Shown here piece after piece: positions 31,222-40,855 of a stretch of 64,000 nt of DNA. This stretch comes from Shewanella sp. AS1 (GTDB lineage: Bacteria > Pseudomonadota > Gammaproteobacteria > Enterobacterales > Shewanellaceae): contig NZ_JAKCLJ010000005.1 in NCBI RefSeq assembly GCF_021412565.1, positions 1 through 64,000 of the forward strand, in the 5' to 3' direction. The position numbers and the translations under genes are program-made. The notes under the pieces are model-generated. The model saw nothing but the letters and a program-made list of their open reading frames with translations. It was not told the origin of the DNA and did no database searches. Position 1 is the first letter of the stretch, and every line of letters starts with the position of its first letter.

Positions 31222-31511
31222 TCGGTTCAGAGGGCTGAGGAGTCGGTCTCCTAAGAGGTGAAATTAGCTTGCAGAAAAAACTTGAATAACTTGTTTGTTC
31301 GGCTAAATTCGTTACTAGTATCTGCAGAGTGCACAATTTGATAGCAGTTGGTAAAAATAGATCGATTTGGCTATTGATTTCTGTCGGTATTTAATAAAAA
31401 TGTGGGCATAATCGCTGCAGTCTGTTTTTGTGCGATAACACTGACAGAGCAAACGCTTGTCTGCTTGATCATTTTATATTGGTATGTGTTGATTTAAGGG
31501 TATTAGCATAT

Positions 31512-31943
31512 ATGTATGACACTTCTAAAGAACCTGTCTGGTATGGTGAATTACGCACAGCTCGCGGTAACACCATCCTTATTCACGATAAGGAGTTCCC
31601 AGAAGCTTCTGCTGGGCGCATTTATCTCTACAATACGGTAAGAAATGCCGTGATCGAATATGCAGAAGATATCGTTAAGGTAAATCTGCATGATCTAACG
31701 GGTGAGGAGTTGAGCGCAGCAAAAACGGAATATGATGCTAACTGGCAAGCGGCACGTGCGGCCTTTATGCAGCAGCATTCGGGTTGGGTTGAGGCGATAC
31801 ATGCTAAGCCTGCTCCGGCACCCAGGAAGGCAAAGGTTGACGCTGACGATTCAAACAGCGATGACGATGATGACGATGCCGAATTGGAAGTGGATAGTTT
31901 AGACGATGATTTTGACGATTGGTCCGATGACGATGAGTCTTAA
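31512..31943 (+). CDS. Conserved-looking hypothetical protein with acidic tail
   Basis: I do not recognise the family. The frame is open from 31428, but ATG 31512 gives a natural N-terminus (MYDTSKEPVWYGELRTARGN) for a 143-aa protein. Residues 1-~95 look folded, with beta-like segments (NTILIHDKEFPEASAGRIYL) and then a helix (GEELSAAKTEYDANWQAARA). Residues ~105-143 are a low-complexity Asp/Ser/Glu tail ending DDDFDDWSDDDES, which could bind a basic partner or metal ions. A 9-bp inverted repeat follows the stop. The 290 bp upstream hold no feature I can name. Confidence 0.7.
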   Translation: MYDTSKEPVWYGELRTARGNTILIHDKEFPEASAGRIYLYNTVRNAVIEYAEDIVKVNLHDLTGEELSAAKTEYDANWQAARAAFMQQHSGWVEAIHAKPAPAPRKAKVDADDSNSDDDDDDAELEVDSLDDDFDDWSDDDES

Positions 31944-31972
31944 TCTCGTTACCTTGTAAAAGTGTCTACTGG

Positions 31973-32002
31973 GGTTGAGGCGCAAGTTTATTGGCCTCAA
32001 CC
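31973..32002 (+). terminator. Possible weak terminator hairpin
   Basis: GGTTGAGGC at 31973-31981 pairs exactly with GCCTCAACC at 31994-32002, 30 bp after the acidic-tail gene. There is no T-run, so termination is uncertain. Confidence 0.4.
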
Positions 32003-32090
32003 TGGTATGATCCCCTCAGGCTTTCCCTGCTTAAACTCTTCGCTACTTATTTCTCCCTCTGCCTACAGCCTTTATTTTGCTTTTTAACGA

Positions 32091-33263
32091 TCAGAGATCG
32101 TAAATTTCATCATCCATTCGACTGGCTCCGTCGCTAGCTGAGCAGAGATAAACCGTGGCTTCGATACCGGTTTTCGCCTGATATTGCTGCTCGACGGCAT
32201 CGACAACGGCATCGGTAAGGTCGTGATCCACTAAGGCCACCACGCAGCCCCCAAAACCTCGACCCGTCATGCGTACGCCACCCTTATCGCCGACCACCTG
32301 GTGGATGATCTCAACCAAGGTATCTATCTCCGGGGTAGAGATGTCAAAATCATCGCGCATGGAAGCGTGGGATTGGGCCATCAATTCGCTGAGTTTACTG
32401 ATATTGCCATCTTGCAGCGCATGGGCGGCATGCTGAGTACGGCGGTTTTCTGTCAATACATGGCGTGCGCGGCGGTAATTGACTTCTGGAAGCTGATCTT
32501 GAGCGGCTTCTAAGGCTGGCAGTTCGAGGTGGCGCAGGGTTTCGATACCGAAATGATCGGCGACAAATTCACACTCCTGACGCCGTTTTTGATACTCGGC
32601 CTCTACCTGGCCCCGAGCCACATTGGAGTTAACTATGATCAGACTCAGGCTCTCAGGAATAGAGACTGGCTCGCTGTCGAGATCTTCGCAGTCGATCAGC
32701 AGGGCATGATCCTGCATTCCGAGCGCACTGATCATCTGATCCATAATCCCGCCACAGTAGCCGACAAACTGATTCTCCCCCCGCTGGGCGATTTGTGCCA
32801 CCGCCAGTGGTGAGAGGCGCAGTTGATTACTGTCGTTAATCGCGGTACCAAAGGCGATCTCTAGGGCGGCGCTCGATGAGAGGCCTGCACCTACAGGCAC
32901 ATCGCCGACCACGGCCAGATCCATCCCCTTGGTTTTGAGCCCAGATGCCGCCATCGCGGCAGTAAAGCCTTTGAGATAATTGACCCAAGCTTGGTCGGGA
33001 TTCATCTGCCCCTCCTGACCGAAATGCCAGGTGTAGAGCTTGCCGGGAAAGGCGCTGGACACGGCTCTGAATAGATCGTCATCTCGGTTTCTCACCGCGA
33101 TAATCGTATGGAAGTTGATCGCGGCAGGCAGGACAAAGCCGTCGTTATAATCTGTGTGTTCGCCGATTAAATTGACTCGGCCTGGGGCAAGATAGAGGTC
33201 ATCGGCATTAGTGCCAAAGGTTTGCACAAATAGTTTGTTCACGCGCTGTGCGGGATTTGCCAT
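32091..33263 (-). CDS. galK: Galactokinase
   Basis: A 390-aa GHMP kinase that phosphorylates galactose to galactose-1-phosphate (Leloir pathway). Signature motifs are present: GRVNLIGEHTDYNDGFVLP (sugar and catalytic residues), PVGAGLSSSAALE (ATP-binding) and RMTGRGFGGCVVAL. GGIMDQMISALG holds the catalytic Asp. Length is typical. No galE, galT or galactose transporter is nearby, so it must work with genes elsewhere. The ribosome site before ATG 33263 is weak. Confidence 0.97.
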   Translation of the reverse strand: MANPAQRVNKLFVQTFGTNADDLYLAPGRVNLIGEHTDYNDGFVLPAAINFHTIIAVRNRDDDLFRAVSSAFPGKLYTWHFGQEGQMNPDQAWVNYLKGFTAAMAASGLKTKGMDLAVVGDVPVGAGLSSSAALEIAFGTAINDSNQLRLSPLAVAQIAQRGENQFVGYCGGIMDQMISALGMQDHALLIDCEDLDSEPVSIPESLSLIIVNSNVARGQVEAEYQKRRQECEFVADHFGIETLRHLELPALEAAQDQLPEVNYRRARHVLTENRRTQHAAHALQDGNISKLSELMAQSHASMRDDFDISTPEIDTLVEIIHQVVGDKGGVRMTGRGFGGCVVALVDHDLTDAVVDAVEQQYQAKTGIEATVYLCSASDGASRMDDEIYDL

Positions 33264-33586
33264 GCTTTACATTTCTCATGAAAGGTCATCTTCTCTGCTC
33301 AATGATAAGGCAGTTTTTCTCGGCGCCCTAACAGTTAACTTGCGCCGAAACTCGTTCCATTACAATTTTATAGCACGACTTTGTGTCGGGGTGACAGCGT
33401 TTTTTATCAAAGGGAACAGAGATAAGGAATAAAGATTAAGAGCGGCTTTGGCTAGGGTGTCGGGCATAGAGGGCGGAGAGAGGGGAAGGGTAAGGCGGGC
33501 AATTAACCGCTGGCTCTTTAGCGGGATCATTTTCAAAAGCTGATCCCGCTAGATAGCTTATCGGCGCCTTGCTAAAACAGAGCCGT
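33264..33586. other. Gene-free region between the CPA2 antiporter and galK
   Basis: These 323 bp hold the galK promoter region and the 3' flank of the upstream antiporter gene. The only clear element is a perfect 11-bp inverted repeat at 33519-33551, listed separately. I found no convincing promoter or CRP site. Confidence 0.5.
33519..33551 (-). terminator. Strong hairpin after the CPA2 antiporter gene
   Basis: TAGCGGGATCA (33519-33529) and TGATCCCGCTA (33541-33551) are exact complements around an 11-nt loop. It lies 36 bp beyond the stop of the antiporter gene but lacks a following T-run, so it may protect the mRNA end instead of terminating. Confidence 0.5.
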
Positions 33587-35215
33587 TTAGGCAGTTTTTT
33601 CTGTCTCATCGACAGCGAGATCGGCTAGGTGCTGCTCGCCTGAGGTTAACTCATGCAGTACATGGTCGACAAAACCGGCCCCGGCGGCTTCATAGAGGTT
33701 AAACACGCTATGCACTCCAGACTCCTTGAGTGAGGCGGCATCCTCGCTGTATTGAACTATGGCACTGAGCTTGCCTTGGTAATTGAGGCGCTGCAGCTGC
33801 TTGACCGCAAACAGATTCCCTATGTGGTTTGGCATTGCCAGCAGTACTAGCTCCAGATTGGGCGCGCGGTCGAGCTTTTCCCAGAAGTCGGTATCGGCGG
33901 CATCCCCCTGAACCACGTTACGCCCGGCCTGCCTATGGAAGTCGACTAACTCCTGTTTATGTTCGACGCCTAAGATCTCACCCTCAAACTTATTGGCTAA
34001 CTCGTCATAGGCACCGCTACCGACACGCCCCATGCCTAAGATTAGAAAACGGGGATTGCCGACACGGATCTGCCTGTCTTCAGGATGCAGCGGATGACGT
34101 TCTAGTCGTTTCAACCTGTGCTGATACTTCTGATAGATACGGCTGGCGGCGTTGTTCAATGGTGCGGCCAGCAGGAAGCTGAGGCTTAAGGCGACGGCGA
34201 TAATGATCATCCACTGTGCAGGCAGCCAACCCTTGCTGGTGGCGACGGCGGCGACAATCAGACCAAATTCGCTGTAGTTACCCAGGTTAAATGAGGTTAG
34301 TAAGGAGGTGCGAGATCTGAGCTTAAAGTGAGTGAGCAGATAGAGAAACAGTATGATCTTAATCGGCACCACTAACACCAGTAGGGCAGCGAGGCCGATA
34401 TCGGCAAAGCTGGGTAGCCCGTTCAACCCCACAGTTAAGAAGAAGGCGACCAGGAAAAGCTCTTTAAAATAGAAGAGTGACTTAGCCAGCTCGGAGGATT
34501 TTGCGTGTCCCGCCAGTAAAATGCCTATCACGAGTGCGCCGAGATCCGGCTTTAGCCCAACTAGCTCAAACAGACCGGCTCCCAGCACCAGTGCCATCAC
34601 TAAACCAAAGAGTACCAGTAACTCACCATGACCGACGCGATCGAATGCCTTATAGATAAGGGGCTTGGCCAGTGGCAGCAAGATCAATCCCAGTGCCCAT
34701 ATCGAAGGAATATCGCCCTTGGAGATGGTTAAAAACAGCACGGCGAAGATATCCTGCATGATGAGGATACCAATGGCAACGCGGCCATAGAGGGATTGCA
34801 TATCGCCCTTATCTTCGAGCACTTTTACCGCAAAAATGGTGCTGGAAAAACTTAAAGCAAAGGCCAGCAGGGCGAGTTGATTAAGCTCAAGACCGCTGAG
34901 TTGCTCCAGCCCCAATAAGCCGAGAAGTTTAAGCAGAGGCACCAGAAAGACTATCGATGCTAACAGATGCAGACTCGAACCCGCCCATACCTCGGCCTTA
35001 AACAGGCTGCGAATATCCAGCTTGAGCCCGATGGCAAACAGCAGCAGTATGACACCCAGGTTAGCCAGTTGCTCGAGTAGCGGCAGGCTGGACTCATCGA
35101 TCCCGAAAAGATAGAGCACAAATCCCGCCACCAGATAACCGATAAGCGGTGGCAGGCCGATACGTTTGACCAGCAGGCCGCAGGCTAAGGTAATGATAAG
35201 AATGGCGGGTTCCAT
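33587..35215 (-). CDS. CPA2-family monovalent cation:proton antiporter with TrkA-N domain (Kef-like)
   Basis: A 542-aa membrane protein. Residues ~1-360 hold about 12 hydrophobic spans of the Na+/H+ exchanger CPA2 type (PPLIGYLVAGFVL, FSSTIFAVKVLEDKGD, KPDLGALVIGILLAG). Residues ~375-520 are a TrkA-N/RCK nucleotide-binding domain with FLILGMGRVGSGAYDEL and the acidic VEHK turn. This arrangement matches Kef/YbaL-type potassium or proton exchangers gated by nucleotides. ATG 35215 has AAGGAG upstream. Ion specificity cannot be told; no KefF/KefG partner is adjacent, so it is not a classic KefB/KefC locus. Confidence 0.88.
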   Translation of the reverse strand: MEPAILIITLACGLLVKRIGLPPLIGYLVAGFVLYLFGIDESSLPLLEQLANLGVILLLFAIGLKLDIRSLFKAEVWAGSSLHLLASIVFLVPLLKLLGLLGLEQLSGLELNQLALLAFALSFSSTIFAVKVLEDKGDMQSLYGRVAIGILIMQDIFAVLFLTISKGDIPSIWALGLILLPLAKPLIYKAFDRVGHGELLVLFGLVMALVLGAGLFELVGLKPDLGALVIGILLAGHAKSSELAKSLFYFKELFLVAFFLTVGLNGLPSFADIGLAALLVLVVPIKIILFLYLLTHFKLRSRTSLLTSFNLGNYSEFGLIVAAVATSKGWLPAQWMIIIAVALSLSFLLAAPLNNAASRIYQKYQHRLKRLERHPLHPEDRQIRVGNPRFLILGMGRVGSGAYDELANKFEGEILGVEHKQELVDFHRQAGRNVVQGDAADTDFWEKLDRAPNLELVLLAMPNHIGNLFAVKQLQRLNYQGKLSAIVQYSEDAASLKESGVHSVFNLYEAAGAGFVDHVLHELTSGEQHLADLAVDETEKTA

Positions 35216-35342
35216 GTGACTCCTTGGATGTTGCTGATATCCGTTTGTGCCAGCTTATTGTATAAGGTCTGCCTGAATTTGAAATAAAAAAGTGATGGAA
35301 TCCGCTTTATATTGTTTAACTAACAGCTTGTCGCGGTTAATA

Positions 35343-35367
35343 AAAAAGCCTCATTAAGAGGCTTTTT
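35343..35367. terminator. Bidirectional terminator after dsbD
   Basis: AAAAAGCCTC and GAGGCTTTTT pair around ATTAA; T-runs follow on both strands. Confidence 0.9.
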
Positions 35368-35390
35368 AGGGTGAATGCTACCGGACTTGC

Positions 35391-37223
35391 TTACTCTGCC
35401 AGCAGGCGGTCCAAGTGGGCGGCAAAGGCATCAGGCTTCATAAAGCCGGTGACGCGCAGCTCATCTCGCAGGGTGCCAGTGCCATCAAACATCAAGAGTG
35501 TGGGTAGCCCCAGCACATTGTAATGCTCTAACAGCTCGATATCGATGGCATCATTTTCGGTGACATCGGCCTGCAGAAATACCATCTGCCCCAAGCGCTG
35601 CTGCACCTCTGGGTCGCTGAAGGTGAATTTCTCAAACTCTTTACAGGCTACGCACCAGTCGGCATAGAGATCCAGCATCAGAGGTTTCCCCTGAGCCTTG
35701 GCCAGCGTGATTTCGCTTTCGAGATCGGCCAATGACTTGATTTTCTTATGGGTCACAGCCTGAGTGCTATTGAAACTGTGTGCCTGGAAACCCAGGCTGC
35801 TCATGACCGCCTGGAAGCCATAGGAGAAGCTGCCCAGTAAGATGAGTAGTAAGAGAACCGAGCGTACCGATTGCTTCCAGTTAAACTCGGTGAGCTTGTT
35901 CTGGTGCATCAGGTAACCGGCCAGCGCGACGCCCCAAAGTGCCCAGAGCAGATCCGACACTAGGCCGGTCCAGATACGTCCCAGCATCACGATAGAAACC
36001 AAGATCAGCAGGAAGCCGAAGACAGTCTTGATAACATCCATCCAGGCACCGGCTTTGGGAAGCAGTTTTCCGCCGGAGGAGCCGATAAGCAGCAGTGGTA
36101 AGCCCATGCCCATACTCAATACATAGAGGGCGAGGAAACCTTGCAGTAGATCGCCGGTAGAGGCGACATAGACTAAGATGCCTGACAGCGGCGCTGTGGT
36201 GCAGGGAGAGGCCACAAGACCTGAGATCACCCCCATCATAAACACGCCAAAGATATTCCCGCCCTTCTGGTTATTGGAGAGTTTGTTCATCTTCTCCTGC
36301 CAGCTCGATGGCAATCTCAGTTCATACAGGCCGAACATGGAGAGACTGAGCACCAAGAAGAGAATCGCCAGGGTGATGAGCACGGCTGGGTGTTGCAGTG
36401 CCGCCTGATACTTCATGCCTGCCGAGGCGACAATCAGCCCTAAGATGGAGTAAGTGATCGCCATCCCTTGGACATAGACCATAGAGAGGCTAAAGGCTTT
36501 GGCGGTAGACAGCTGTTTGCCCTGTCCAACGATAATGCCGGAGAGGATGGGGTACATGGGGAAGACACAAGGGGTCAGAGCCAGACCTATGCCGATGCCG
36601 AAGAAGATGATTAAGGTCCAGATCAGGCTATCGTCAGAGAGCTTCTGCGTCAGAAGATCTTGCTCAGTGATTGGCGCCTGAACCTGTGTCTCGGCTTGTG
36701 TTTGTGTCTGAGCTTTGGCCGGCACGGTAGCTTGACTGTCTGCCGTTGCCGGCAGCACACCGCTGTTTTGCGCGACGGCAGTTAATGTGGCGTGACGCTT
36801 GGTGGGCGGATAACAGAGTTTGCCCTCGGCGCAGCCCATAAAGGTGACCGTGAGGGTGCTGTTATCCAGCGCCTGTTTGATGGCGACCGGCACCTCAACA
36901 AAGGTGTAGAACACCTGCTGCTCACCGAAATACTCATCTGTGTGAGGCTTACCCGAGGGCAGTTGTATCTCGCCTAAGCTTGCGCCATCGGCCTCAAACT
37001 TGAGCTTATCGCGATACATATAGTAGCCATCGGCGATCACCCAGCTGAGTTTGATCTGTTGACCTTGCTGCTTAAAGTCGAATACAAATGCCTCATCGAC
37101 CGGCATCAGTTTAGGTTCGTCTTTCAGGAAGCTGAATTTATTGCTGCTAAAAATGCCTTCGCTGTGCACTGTTGGGGCAAGCAGCAGAAGTGATGAGAGC
37201 AAAAGGAACAGTATTTTTTTCAT
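35391..37223 (-). CDS. dsbD: Thiol:disulfide interchange protein DsbD
   Basis: The 610-aa membrane protein carries reducing power from cytoplasmic thioredoxin to the periplasm (DsbC, DsbG, cytochrome c maturation). A signal peptide (LFLLLSSLLLLAPTVHS) is followed by the periplasmic alpha domain with the Cys pair in CAEGKLCYPP, eight membrane spans with the redox Cys in LTPCVFPMYP and VASPCTTAPLSG, and a C-terminal thioredoxin domain with YADWCVACKEFE. All six cysteines are present. The start overlaps the cutA stop as ATGA, so the two are translationally coupled. Confidence 0.97.
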   Translation of the reverse strand: MKKILFLLLSSLLLLAPTVHSEGIFSSNKFSFLKDEPKLMPVDEAFVFDFKQQGQQIKLSWVIADGYYMYRDKLKFEADGASLGEIQLPSGKPHTDEYFGEQQVFYTFVEVPVAIKQALDNSTLTVTFMGCAEGKLCYPPTKRHATLTAVAQNSGVLPATADSQATVPAKAQTQTQAETQVQAPITEQDLLTQKLSDDSLIWTLIIFFGIGIGLALTPCVFPMYPILSGIIVGQGKQLSTAKAFSLSMVYVQGMAITYSILGLIVASAGMKYQAALQHPAVLITLAILFLVLSLSMFGLYELRLPSSWQEKMNKLSNNQKGGNIFGVFMMGVISGLVASPCTTAPLSGILVYVASTGDLLQGFLALYVLSMGMGLPLLLIGSSGGKLLPKAGAWMDVIKTVFGFLLILVSIVMLGRIWTGLVSDLLWALWGVALAGYLMHQNKLTEFNWKQSVRSVLLLLILLGSFSYGFQAVMSSLGFQAHSFNSTQAVTHKKIKSLADLESEITLAKAQGKPLMLDLYADWCVACKEFEKFTFSDPEVQQRLGQMVFLQADVTENDAIDIELLEHYNVLGLPTLLMFDGTGTLRDELRVTGFMKPDAFAAHLDRLLAE

Positions 37224-37543
37224 ATTTGTGTGGTTTCTTTAATCCAATCTAAATAAGCAGATGAGCCGGCTTTAATTTTTACGGCAATAAGCTCTGGCAC
37301 CTCATAGGGATGCAGCGCCAGTATGGCCTGTTCGATTTTATCGAAACATGCACTGTGACACTTAATCTGCAGTGCATATTCCTGCTCTTCACAGACCTCA
37401 TCCTGCCAACGATAAACCGAGGTAACAGGTGATGATATCTGTATACAAGCGGCGAGCCGTGCCTCGACTAAGCTTTTGGCAATGGCCTTGGCCGAATCGA
37501 TATCGGGGCAGCTGGTCATCACGAGTAAGCAGTTGTCCTTCAT
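37220..37543 (-). CDS. cutA: Divalent-cation tolerance protein CutA
   Basis: A 107-aa trimeric PII-like protein linked to copper/divalent ion tolerance. Family features include SCPDIDSAKAIAKSLVEARLAACIQI, the conserved SVYRWQDEV, and YEVPELIAVKI near the end. First gene of the cutA-dsbD pair, an arrangement common in gammaproteobacteria, with a 4-bp overlap. Confidence 0.95.
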   Translation of the reverse strand: MKDNCLLVMTSCPDIDSAKAIAKSLVEARLAACIQISSPVTSVYRWQDEVCEEQEYALQIKCHSACFDKIEQAILALHPYEVPELIAVKIKAGSSAYLDWIKETTQI

Positions 37544-37816
37544 GGGTGTATCTTCTCTTGGTTGAGCCTGTCTTTATTGAGCCTGTTTTTATTGAGCGTG
37601 AGCCGTTAAAGCTGGCTTAAGTCGCAGCGGTTACACTCTATCAAATGCTTGCTACTTTACGTGTTTTAGTCTCAGTTTGCATTAAGCAGTTACTAAAATA
37701 GTGAGCTTATCCAAGTTAACAACAGGCGGCTTTTTGGCCACTGGCTTGAAAGTAGACCCGTTAGTCCCCATTTAGTTTTCAATTAATTAAGAAAAGTTTT
37801 CTTCTGTGAGGTCAGC

Positions 37817-38371
37817 GTGTTTTTTATTCTGTTAATGATTTTTGTCCTGGTGCCCGTTATCGAGCTCAATGTGCTGATCCGTGTCGGAGAGAACATAGGT
37901 AGCTGGAACACTGTGGGACTGGTGATCCTCACCGCGGTTGTGGGTGTTTCTCTGGTGCGCAGTCAGGGGATTTCGACCCTGTTGCAGGTGCAGCAAAAAC
38001 TGGCAAGAGGGGAGGCGCCCGGTCAGGAGATAGTCGAGGGCATGATGCTGGCCATGGCTGGACTCTTGCTGTTAATCCCAGGCTTTGTGACCGATTTTAT
38101 CGGTCTGCTGCTGTTGACGCCGCTGACCCGCAAGCCTGTGGTTAAGCTGCTGTATAAGAAGATGCAGGTTCGTGTCAGCCGTCAGGGTGGCTTTCAGGCA
38201 GGTTTTGGCCCGGGCTTTCACCAGCAGCATCAGCAATCACCCTTCGAGAAGGACTCCTCTAAAGGCCATACTATCGATGGCGACTATGAACACAAGGATG
38301 ACAAGGACAATAAAGAGACTGACTCACGCCGTCTTGATGACTCGAGCCATTTTGACGATAAGAATAAATAG
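37817..38371 (+). CDS. fxsA: FxsA-family membrane protein
   Basis: A 184-aa inner-membrane protein starting at GTG 37817 behind TGAGG. Two hydrophobic spans at the N-terminus (FFILLMIFVLVPVIELNVLI and the next) and a third with LLLIPGFVTDFIGLLLLTP are the FxsA (YtxA) signature; in E. coli, excess FxsA relieves F-plasmid exclusion of phage T7. The tail (~130-184) is polar and Asp/Lys/His-rich with no visible fold. It is often next to groESL in relatives, but groESL is not here. Confidence 0.9.
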   Translation: MFFILLMIFVLVPVIELNVLIRVGENIGSWNTVGLVILTAVVGVSLVRSQGISTLLQVQQKLARGEAPGQEIVEGMMLAMAGLLLLIPGFVTDFIGLLLLTPLTRKPVVKLLYKKMQVRVSRQGGFQAGFGPGFHQQHQQSPFEKDSSKGHTIDGDYEHKDDKDNKETDSRRLDDSSHFDDKNK

Positions 38372-38420
38372 TCAGGCAAACTTAGAATGGCCGTCGCTCG
38401 TAGCCCGCAGCTCGTCGCTA

Positions 38421-40256
38421 TCAGTCATTTTCACCTAAACCTATCGCCTTGGGGTTTTTCGGATAGAAGCTATCTGGCTTGCTGTCGATATGGCTAAATA
38501 GGCGGGTATTCTTGTAGGGCAGTTTCATAAAACCCGATACCCCCTTGCCGTGAATCTTGTCCACATGACTGATGATACGATCTAGGCTTGCGCGAAATGC
38601 CGCCTGTTTGCGCGGATTAAGCAGGCGCAGATAGCTGTGTATCTTCATGTGATTAGGCAGCGCCTCAAAGATGATGCAACCTGTGTGGTGGATCTGGTTG
38701 ATTCGATTGAGTTCGGTCATGATCTCAACGGGCAGCTCCAGGTTTTCATCGGGATCCGGCCCATCCTCAAAATAGGAATGCAGGCGGGATTTGTCCTCCA
38801 AGGAGGGCACATCGCCAACTTCGAAAGGCAGTTGCAGATCTGGGCTGGGAATAAAGGGCTGATTGATATCTTCTCGCTCGAGATGCAGCGTATCGCGGGC
38901 GTTAAAGAAGCAGGCCTTAAACACCCCTATTCGGCGAATGCCCCTGGCCAGAGTCACCATATTATTGACCGCCAGAGTCAGAGCCGCTTTCTCTTCACTG
39001 TTATAGGTCGCCAGATTCGAGTCGATATAGACGCCGGATTCCTGCCAGTGGATCGCCAGACCACCGACAAGTGAGTATTGACCAACCCGGCCGACCGCGG
39101 CGATAAAGCCTTTCTCCGTATCTCCCATGCCGGCCATAAAGTTGCGGTAGTATTTCTCCAGTTGCAGATCGTCCATTTTTTCTATGGGATCATCGGCATT
39201 ATGCTCTTTTAAGAAAGATTTACGGGAACTATAGGTTACCGTTTCTACCTCTTGATGCCGGGCCTGCTGCCAGACAGGAATATCCGCCTGCAGCGGCGGC
39301 GAAGCCAGTTCAGGCAGATGCATTTTATGCTTATGGCGCATGCTCTTGAGGAAATAATCTCCTGCCTCATTGCGTGTGGCAGCATCGTCACTGAGCATAC
39401 CATCTAAGGTGCGCGCTAGTTCGACGGGCAGGCCTATGCTGGTAGCGGGGATCACCTTGCTGCCAAAGCGGCTCGATTGCCCCGAGGCTAGGGCATAGAG
39501 GGTGGCCGCCGCCCCTTGCTCATCAAACCTTGGACTAGAAAGGGCGCCGTTTAGCTGCTCTTCCCCAATAAAATAGACATCGCCCATGCGGGCATTGGTG
39601 TGCTGCTGATCGCCAGAAAGCAGATCCATCACATTGTCATTGACCGGATTTCCCTTGGCGTCTCGCTGGGCGAACACAGCCGAGCCCCAGTCGATGAGCG
39701 ACAATCTGTGGGTCTGCATGTCATAGACCAGATTTGAGGGTTTGATATCGCCGTGGACTAAGGGGCGCCCAGAGTGCAGGTATTGCAGTATATCGGCGAG
39801 CTGGCGGGCGATACTCATTATGATGGCGACCGGCAGCTTGCCGAGCCGTAAACAGAGTTTGTCGAGATCTTCCCCCGGCGCTCTCGCCATCACAAGTATT
39901 CCCTGTTTGCCGATCCGCTCAAATTTGATCACAGGGGGCACATTGGGGTGCTTGACCTGTGACAGCATAAAGGCCTCCTCTTCGAGGCGATCCTGAATAT
40001 GCTGGGGCAGTGTCAGGCGGGAGAATTTAAATACATGGGCATGGTGGTGCTTATTAATACCGGAGAACACAAAACCATAGGCGCCTTTGCCCACCAGTTC
40101 GATATCATGGTAGCCAAGTTTACTCAGCTGTTTCTTACACAGGCGGATCCAGGCCTTATGCTTGCGGGCATCATCGGCTTTCAGCAGATAGATGGACTGC
40201 TCTTCTGAGATATAAAAGTGCTGCAGCTCAGGAGTGGGTGCGCTTAAGTCTGGCAT
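38421..40256 (-). CDS. Protein kinase-like protein with long uncharacterised C-terminal half
   Basis: A 611-aa protein. Residues ~45-300 form a Hanks-type Ser/Thr kinase domain: glycine loop GKGAYGFVFSG, ATP-anchoring Lys in HVFKFSRL, catalytic loop LVHGDIKPSNL (HGD in place of HRD), metal loop LIDWGSAVF (DWG in place of DFG) and GDVYFIGEEQ in place of the APE motif. The catalytic Asp, Lys and Asn remain, so activity is plausible. Residues ~330-611 match nothing I recognise and have no membrane segment. No phosphatase, FHA or type VI gene is adjacent to suggest a pathway. No clear ribosome site precedes ATG 40256. Confidence 0.8.
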   Translation of the reverse strand: MPDLSAPTPELQHFYISEEQSIYLLKADDARKHKAWIRLCKKQLSKLGYHDIELVGKGAYGFVFSGINKHHHAHVFKFSRLTLPQHIQDRLEEEAFMLSQVKHPNVPPVIKFERIGKQGILVMARAPGEDLDKLCLRLGKLPVAIIMSIARQLADILQYLHSGRPLVHGDIKPSNLVYDMQTHRLSLIDWGSAVFAQRDAKGNPVNDNVMDLLSGDQQHTNARMGDVYFIGEEQLNGALSSPRFDEQGAAATLYALASGQSSRFGSKVIPATSIGLPVELARTLDGMLSDDAATRNEAGDYFLKSMRHKHKMHLPELASPPLQADIPVWQQARHQEVETVTYSSRKSFLKEHNADDPIEKMDDLQLEKYYRNFMAGMGDTEKGFIAAVGRVGQYSLVGGLAIHWQESGVYIDSNLATYNSEEKAALTLAVNNMVTLARGIRRIGVFKACFFNARDTLHLEREDINQPFIPSPDLQLPFEVGDVPSLEDKSRLHSYFEDGPDPDENLELPVEIMTELNRINQIHHTGCIIFEALPNHMKIHSYLRLLNPRKQAAFRASLDRIISHVDKIHGKGVSGFMKLPYKNTRLFSHIDSKPDSFYPKNPKAIGLGEND

Positions 40257-40463
40257 GGGCGGGATCGTTTGTTAGGAATAAGGTTTTTATAGCAAGAAGA
40301 GGCTGGACTGCACAATAGCTGGATTTGTCTCATCTCATACGCCTAACGTATCTTTTCGGCGACGATATTGACCTATATCAAATCTTAGTAAGATGCATAA
40401 GAGTAATCTGAAGTGAATAGTTTCCACTTAACAGTTGCAGTATCCGATAAGAAGGAGAGAGTG

Positions 40464-40808
40464 ATGGAAGAGGCAGAAAAAGCCCTGTTGATATCATTGC
40501 TTGAATATCCCAGGAAACGTATTGTGGAGTCGATGGATCTTAAATTTTGTCCCCATGCAGGCTTCTATAATACTACCGATATGCAGTGTATCCATTGCCA
40601 CCAGGGCATGGAGTGTGTCTGGATGAATCGCAATGATGAGCTGGTTGCCGTTGAGCGAAAATCGGTAAAAGAGCTGAAACAGCAGTTATTGATTGCCGTC
40701 GATTTTATCGACTCGACTCTGACGCCCCATCATCTGTCGCGACGTAACTGCGAATGTGATAACTGTGTCTGGCTTCGAAAAGTGCAGCAAGTGATCGACC
40801 TGCCTTAA
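40464..40808 (+). CDS. Hypothetical Cys-rich protein
   Basis: A 114-aa protein starting at ATG 40464 behind AAGGAGAGA; the open frame runs 17 codons further but lacks such a site. Cysteines are paired: CPHAG, CIHCHQGMEC and NCECDNC, suggesting one or two bound metal ions. Residues ~10-25 and ~65-90 look helical (KSVKELKQQLLIAVDFID). I do not recognise the family. A strong terminator follows, so it is a single-gene unit. Confidence 0.7.
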   Translation: MEEAEKALLISLLEYPRKRIVESMDLKFCPHAGFYNTTDMQCIHCHQGMECVWMNRNDELVAVERKSVKELKQQLLIAVDFIDSTLTPHHLSRRNCECDNCVWLRKVQQVIDLP

Positions 40809-40819
40809 ATTTTCTTTTC

Positions 40820-40855
40820 AATACGCGCTAATAAGATGAATTAGCGCGTATTTTA
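40820..40855 (+). terminator. Strong terminator hairpin
   Basis: AATACGCGCTAA and TTAGCGCGTATT pair perfectly over 12 bp around a 9-nt loop, then TTATC. It ends the Cys-rich hypothetical gene. Confidence 0.85.
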
